Assembly: GCA_002455915.1 (NCBI GenBank)
Contig: DKLU01000255.1
Span: forward strand, 1-16,509
Source of the DNA: Chryseobacterium sp. UBA6632
GTDB lineage: Bacteria > Bacteroidota > Bacteroidia > Flavobacteriales > Weeksellaceae
DNA length: 16,509 bases
Reading direction: 5' to 3'
Position numbers and translations under genes: made by a program. Shown here in pieces: positions 13,871 through 16,509 of this stretch; position 1 is the stretch's first letter; the number at the start of each line of letters is the position of its first letter. Below the pieces are notes generated by a model. The model made no database searches and had not been told where the DNA came from. It worked only from the letters and a program-made list of their open reading frames with translations.

Positions 13871-14070
13871 TTCTGAAAACGAAGAACCATGAAAAAAAAT
13901 GAATCAATGTAATTTCCCTCACTTTTAATGGAAGAATTGTGCTTCCGGTTTTATTCAAAGTTGTCTTTACCCGTCGTTTTACTCTATAAAATGGTTAAGA
14001 TGAGCAATAAGAAACGATTTTGAATTCGCACAATACAAGAAGCCCTAAACATAATGTTCAGGGCTTCTTT
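13871..14070 (+). ncRNA. Candidate small RNA or tiny-peptide transcript
   Basis: About 200 bases bounded by a TAAATTTG box and a terminator hairpin, with no gene on either strand. Internal pairing includes GGAAG (13930-13934) with CTTCC after a 7-base loop, or alternatively ATTGTGC near 13935-13942 with GCACAAT at 14028-14034. Three tiny frames follow each other with overlapping stop and start codons: 11 codons from 13867 (partly before the likely start site), 9 from 13899 (ATGA overlap) and 31 from 13928 (TAATG overlap, stop at 14021-14023). I cannot assign it to a known RNA family. It could be a small RNA, a peptide gene or a decayed remnant. Confidence 0.3.
14038..14070 (+). terminator. 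Terminator-like hairpin in the gene-free gap
   Basis: AGAAGCCCT (14038-14046) pairs perfectly with AGGGCTTCT (14060-14068), and the inner AACAT and ATGTT can also pair, giving a strong hairpin with a short T run. No conventional plus-strand gene precedes it, so it most likely ends the transcript candidate at 13871-14070. On the minus strand the tail is poorer in T. Confidence 0.6.
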
Positions 14071-14111
14071 AATCAAATCGATATGCAAAGGTTGAATATC
14101 CTTTTTTAAGG

Positions 14112-14179
14112 GTTGATGGTTTTTGATTGTTAGTTGATAGAATAGAAGGTCTATCAACTATGAACTGCCAACCATCAAC
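14112..14179. repeat. Nested 68-base palindrome of GTTGATN repeats
   Basis: The outer arms GTTGATGGTT (14112-14121) and AACCATCAAC (14170-14179) are perfect inverted repeats. The inner arms TAGTTGATAGA (14131-14141) and TCTATCAACTA (14150-14160) are another perfect 11-base pair around an 8-base loop. The arms are built from related heptamers, GTTGATG and GTTGATA. The palindrome sits 6 bases beyond the yqeY stop. No T run follows it on either strand, so it looks like an intergenic repeat element rather than a standard terminator. Confidence 0.8.
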
Positions 14180-14185
14180 AAAAAA

Positions 14186-14632
14186 TTAAGAAAGCAGCTT
14201 TTTCGCCATCTCAGAAATACTTTTTCCGTCAGATTTTCCGGCTAATGCTTTTGATGCTGCTCCCATTACTTTTCCTAAATCTTTAGCAGATTCAGCGCCA
14301 GTTTCAGCGATAATATTTTTAATTTCTGCTTCCAGCTCTTCCGCAGAAAGCTGTTTTGGCAAATATTGCTCAATAACTTTCATCTGAGCTTCTTCTACTT
14401 CTGCAAGGTCATTTCTTCCTTGCGCGGTAAACTGATCGTAAGAATCTTTACGTTGTTTTACCATTCTCTGAAGAATAGCAATTTCCTGTTCTGCTGTTAC
14501 TTCTGCACCTCTGGCTTCAGTTTGCAGCAATAATATTTGAGATTTTACAGCACGAAGAGAGTCTAAAGCCACTCTGTCTTTGGCTCTCATTGCTGTTTTT
14601 ATAGCTTCGTTTATTGTATTTTCTAAACTCAT
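14186..14632 (-). CDS. GatB/YqeY domain-containing protein
   Basis: This 148-residue, mostly helical protein matches the stand-alone YqeY family, which resembles the tRNA-binding tail domain of GatB of the Asp/Glu-tRNA amidotransferase. Recognisable segments are MSLENTINEAIKTAMRAKD, the SLRAVKSQILLLQTEARG helix, the IAILQRMVKQRKDSYDQF core and the C-terminal KDLGKVMGAASKALAGKSDGKSISEMAKKLL. The exact function is not established; tRNA interaction is inferred from GatB. I chose ATG at 14632. An in-frame ATG at 14674 would begin inside the 8-base repeat array and add 14 residues unlike the family. It follows ftsZ, an order I know from other Flavobacteriia. A TAAATTTA box (one base off TAnnTTTG) lies just upstream. 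Confidence 0.92.
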   Translation of the reverse strand: MSLENTINEAIKTAMRAKDRVALDSLRAVKSQILLLQTEARGAEVTAEQEIAILQRMVKQRKDSYDQFTAQGRNDLAEVEEAQMKVIEQYLPKQLSAEELEAEIKNIIAETGAESAKDLGKVMGAASKALAGKSDGKSISEMAKKLLS

Positions 14633-14647
14633 GGTTTTTAAATTTAA

Positions 14648-14745
14648 CAATGTATCAATGTAACAGTTTATCAATCGAGATGCTTCGAAAAGCTCAGCAT
14701 GACACAGATATTGTTACATTGGTACATTTTTACATTGTTATATTG
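14648..14745. repeat. Inverted octamer arrays around a REP-like hairpin
   Basis: The left array is three 8-base units (CAATGTAT, CAATGTAA, CAGTTTAT, from 14648) plus a partial fourth. The right array is four units in the opposite sense (TTACATTG, GTACATTT, TTACATTG, TTATATTG; 14714-14745). The 17-base arms 14649-14665 and 14712-14728 are complementary except for one T-G wobble. Between them, 14677-14704 holds GATGCTTCG...AGCATGACA, a small hairpin resembling a dispersed repeat I recall from Bacteroidota genomes. The element fills the gap between the ftsZ stop and yqeY start and probably shapes or stabilises the ftsZ-yqeY message. Confidence 0.75.
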
Positions 14746-14748
14746 ATA

Positions 14749-16509
14749 TTAATCAACGTCTTTATTTAAAAATCTATTCTCTCTGATCTGCATATTTCCA
14801 TTGTTATCAGACAGGTACGTGTTGATATTCTGGTCGGATGCATTGTTGCCATCAATAGAAATATTTTTTCTCTTGAAGGCCGGAACAGATTCGAATTCAC
14901 TTGTGCTGTCAAAATTCTGATAACGAGAGTTGAATTCTTTTAATTTATTTCTTCTTTCGATCACTCTTTCCTGATCTACTGTTTTATTCACAAAGGTGAA
15001 TTCTTCTTCCGTTTTCTGAGTTTCTGTTTCAGGTTTTGTTTCTGCTACAGGCTCTTCTTTCAAATGCTGAAAGAAATGTTCAACTTTTTGAAGAGGTTCT
15101 TCGGTTAATTGATTTACCTCGCCAGCTGTCGCAAATTCTGCTTTTGGCTGACCGAAGTCAGATTTAGGCTCATTTCTTGTAGGTTCATTTACAAAAAAGC
15201 TGAATTCCACTGGTTTTTCTTCAGAATAAGAATTTTTGAATGAATTCGATTGTGGCTCTTCTTTTTTATTATCAAAATCAAACTTAAAAGATTCAATTTC
15301 AAGATCATTGGGATCATCCATATCATCTTCCGAAGTGAAAAGACTGTATGATCTATCTTCGGCCTCTTCATTTCTCCATTCCTGAGAAGGTGCATCTGCA
15401 GTATTCGTTTCAGAATCAAAGAATTTAATTTCTTTTCTCACTTCTTCCTGCTCAATGGTCATCTTTTTTTCCGAAGATGATGTGTTGAAATAAGCATCCT
15501 CTTCGTCATCTAATCTGAAAAGATTTTTTCCCCCGAAATCATGCACTGGATCTGCCGCTCTTTCTTCTCTTGTTTTAAAAGGCGAAGTTTTTGGAGTGTC
15601 AAAACTGTCATTTAAGCTAATTTTGATTTTCTCTGTCGGCCCAGCAAACTTTTTATTGTCATTAGAAAAACCTGTTGCAATGACAAGAACGCTTACAGAA
15701 TCTCCTAATTCTTCATCAGCACCCACCCCGAAAATAATATCCGCCGTGTTTCCTGCTTCTTTTTGGATGTGATCCATAATGATACCGATTTCATCCATGG
15801 TTACTTCTTCAGCACCACTTCTGATCAACAATAGAACATTTTTCGCGCCCGTAATTTTGTTGTCATTCAATAGAGGTGAATCTAATGCCTTTCTTACCGC
15901 TTCTTCCGCTTTATTTTCGCCGGAAGCAATACCTGTAGACATCAATGCTGTACCGGAATTCTGAAGCACAGATTTAGCATCTCTAAAGTCAATATTGACA
16001 TCAAAGTAACCTGTAATAACTTCTGCCATTCCTTTAGCAGCGTTCGTTAGTACTTCATCGGCTTTTGAGAATCCCTGTTTGAATCCTAAATTTCCGAATT
16101 GTTGTCTAAGTTTATCATTATTGATTACAATAAGTGAATCAACATTGTTTCTTAATTTATCAAGACCGTTTTCCGCCTGTTCCAATCTTCTTTTACCTTC
16201 AAAACTAAAAGGAACGGTAACAATACCCACGGTAAGGATTCCCATGTCTTTTGCCACCTTAGCGATTACAGGAGCAGCACCGGTACCTGTACCACCACCC
16301 ATTCCGGCAGTGATGAATACCATTTTGGTATTCTGTCCCATTGCCGCTTTGATGTCTTCGATGCTTTCGATAGCAGATTTTTCACCTACTTCCGGATCGG
16401 CACCTGCACCAAGACCTTCTGTGATGGTAGTTCCCAACTGTACTTTGTTGGCAACCGGGTTATTATCTAGAGTTTGAGCGTCTGTATTACAAATCACGAA
16501 ATCTACCCC
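14749..16509 (-). CDS. ftsZ: Cell division protein FtsZ (N-terminus beyond the window)
   Basis: FtsZ is the tubulin-like GTPase that polymerises into the division ring. The visible 586 residues start at GVDFVICNTDAQ, so about 40-50 N-terminal residues lie past the right edge. The GTP-binding loop GGGTGTG (residues 71-77 of the visible part) and the catalytic T7 segment NIDFRD (172-177) are intact. After the globular domain (to about 295) comes an unusually long acidic, low-complexity linker of about 250 residues. It ends in a module with ERRNKLKEFNSRYQ and VPAFKRKN, and then the tail peptide IRENRFLNKDVD, which stands where other FtsZ proteins bind FtsA-type anchors. An apparent GTG start at 16497 is internal. 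yqeY follows downstream. Confidence 0.97.
   Translation of the reverse strand, partial: GVDFVICNTDAQTLDNNPVANKVQLGTTITEGLGAGADPEVGEKSAIESIEDIKAAMGQNTKMVFITAGMGGGTGTGAAPVIAKVAKDMGILTVGIVTVPFSFEGKRRLEQAENGLDKLRNNVDSLIVINNDKLRQQFGNLGFKQGFSKADEVLTNAAKGMAEVITGYFDVNIDFRDAKSVLQNSGTALMSTGIASGENKAEEAVRKALDSPLLNDNKITGAKNVLLLIRSGAEEVTMDEIGIIMDHIQKEAGNTADIIFGVGADEELGDSVSVLVIATGFSNDNKKFAGPTEKIKISLNDSFDTPKTSPFKTREERAADPVHDFGGKNLFRLDDEEDAYFNTSSSEKKMTIEQEEVRKEIKFFDSETNTADAPSQEWRNEEAEDRSYSLFTSEDDMDDPNDLEIESFKFDFDNKKEEPQSNSFKNSYSEEKPVEFSFFVNEPTRNEPKSDFGQPKAEFATAGEVNQLTEEPLQKVEHFFQHLKEEPVAETKPETETQKTEEEFTFVNKTVDQERVIERRNKLKEFNSRYQNFDSTSEFESVPAFKRKNISIDGNNASDQNINTYLSDNNGNMQIRENRFLNKDVD

Noticed and set aside
14112..14179. 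Nested palindrome considered as the yqeY terminator
   Set aside because: No T run follows the hairpin on the minus strand; the T tract lies before it, next to the stop codon. It was kept as a repeat.
14112..14745. Short repeats considered as a CRISPR array
   Set aside because: Units are 7-8 bases, contiguous without unique spacers, and in inverted arrangement; no cas genes are nearby.
16079..16477. 132-codon open frame on the plus strand
   Set aside because: It is antisense to the FtsZ GTPase domain; the Pro/Ser/Leu-rich composition reflects the constrained complementary strand.

Overview
The window looks like a chromosomal segment of a Flavobacteriia member, most likely Chryseobacterium or a close Weeksellaceae relative. 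The evidence is low GC content, no clear Shine-Dalgarno sequences, several promoter boxes of the Bacteroidota form TAnnTTTG, a very long FtsZ linker ending in a Bacteroidota-type tail, the gene order ftsZ-yqeY, and the order mutL-rhomboid-EEP protein. The genus is inferred from recognition of the proteins, not from a search. No rRNA, tRNA, insertion sequence, prophage or CRISPR array was seen. Most of the window is ordinary core genome.

Layout: (1) 1-2202, plus strand, is the very AT-rich end of an ABC transporter operon: the tail of a probable membrane protein, an ATPase and a duplicated-halves permease. It closes with a terminator at 2226-2257. (2) 2259-5956, plus strand, holds an OmpR-family two-component system, then four TTTTAAT-like direct repeats and a promoter in front of a small USP-like protein and a DUF1275/YoaK membrane protein. 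The repeats suggest that the adjacent regulator controls this pair. (3) 5957-6236 is a gap holding a strong terminator, possibly a very short transcript, and the mutL promoter. (4) 6237-11628, plus strand, runs mutL, rhomboid protease, two tandem paralogous membrane-anchored endonuclease/exonuclease/phosphatase proteins and two small lipoproteins, the second with LEA-like 11-residue repeats. A bidirectional hairpin at 11636-11660 ends it.

(5) 11662-13694, minus strand, carries a GH3-family acyl-adenylating enzyme and a bacilliredoxin (BrxA/BrxB family) with its own promoter and terminator. (6) 13695-14185 has no conventional gene. It contains a plus-strand promoter-like box, about 200 bases with three start-stop-overlapping tiny ORFs, a terminator, and a 68-base nested palindrome. 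(7) 14186-16509, minus strand, is yqeY preceded by ftsZ, which runs off the right edge. The two genes are separated by an inverted array of 8-base repeats around a REP-like hairpin.

The observations most worth a second look are: a MutL whose C-terminal nuclease motifs are all degenerate; the candidate operator next to the two-component system; the possible small RNA or small-peptide locus at 13857-14070; and the palindromic repeat arrays on both sides of yqeY. I did not find a clearly new multi-gene system.
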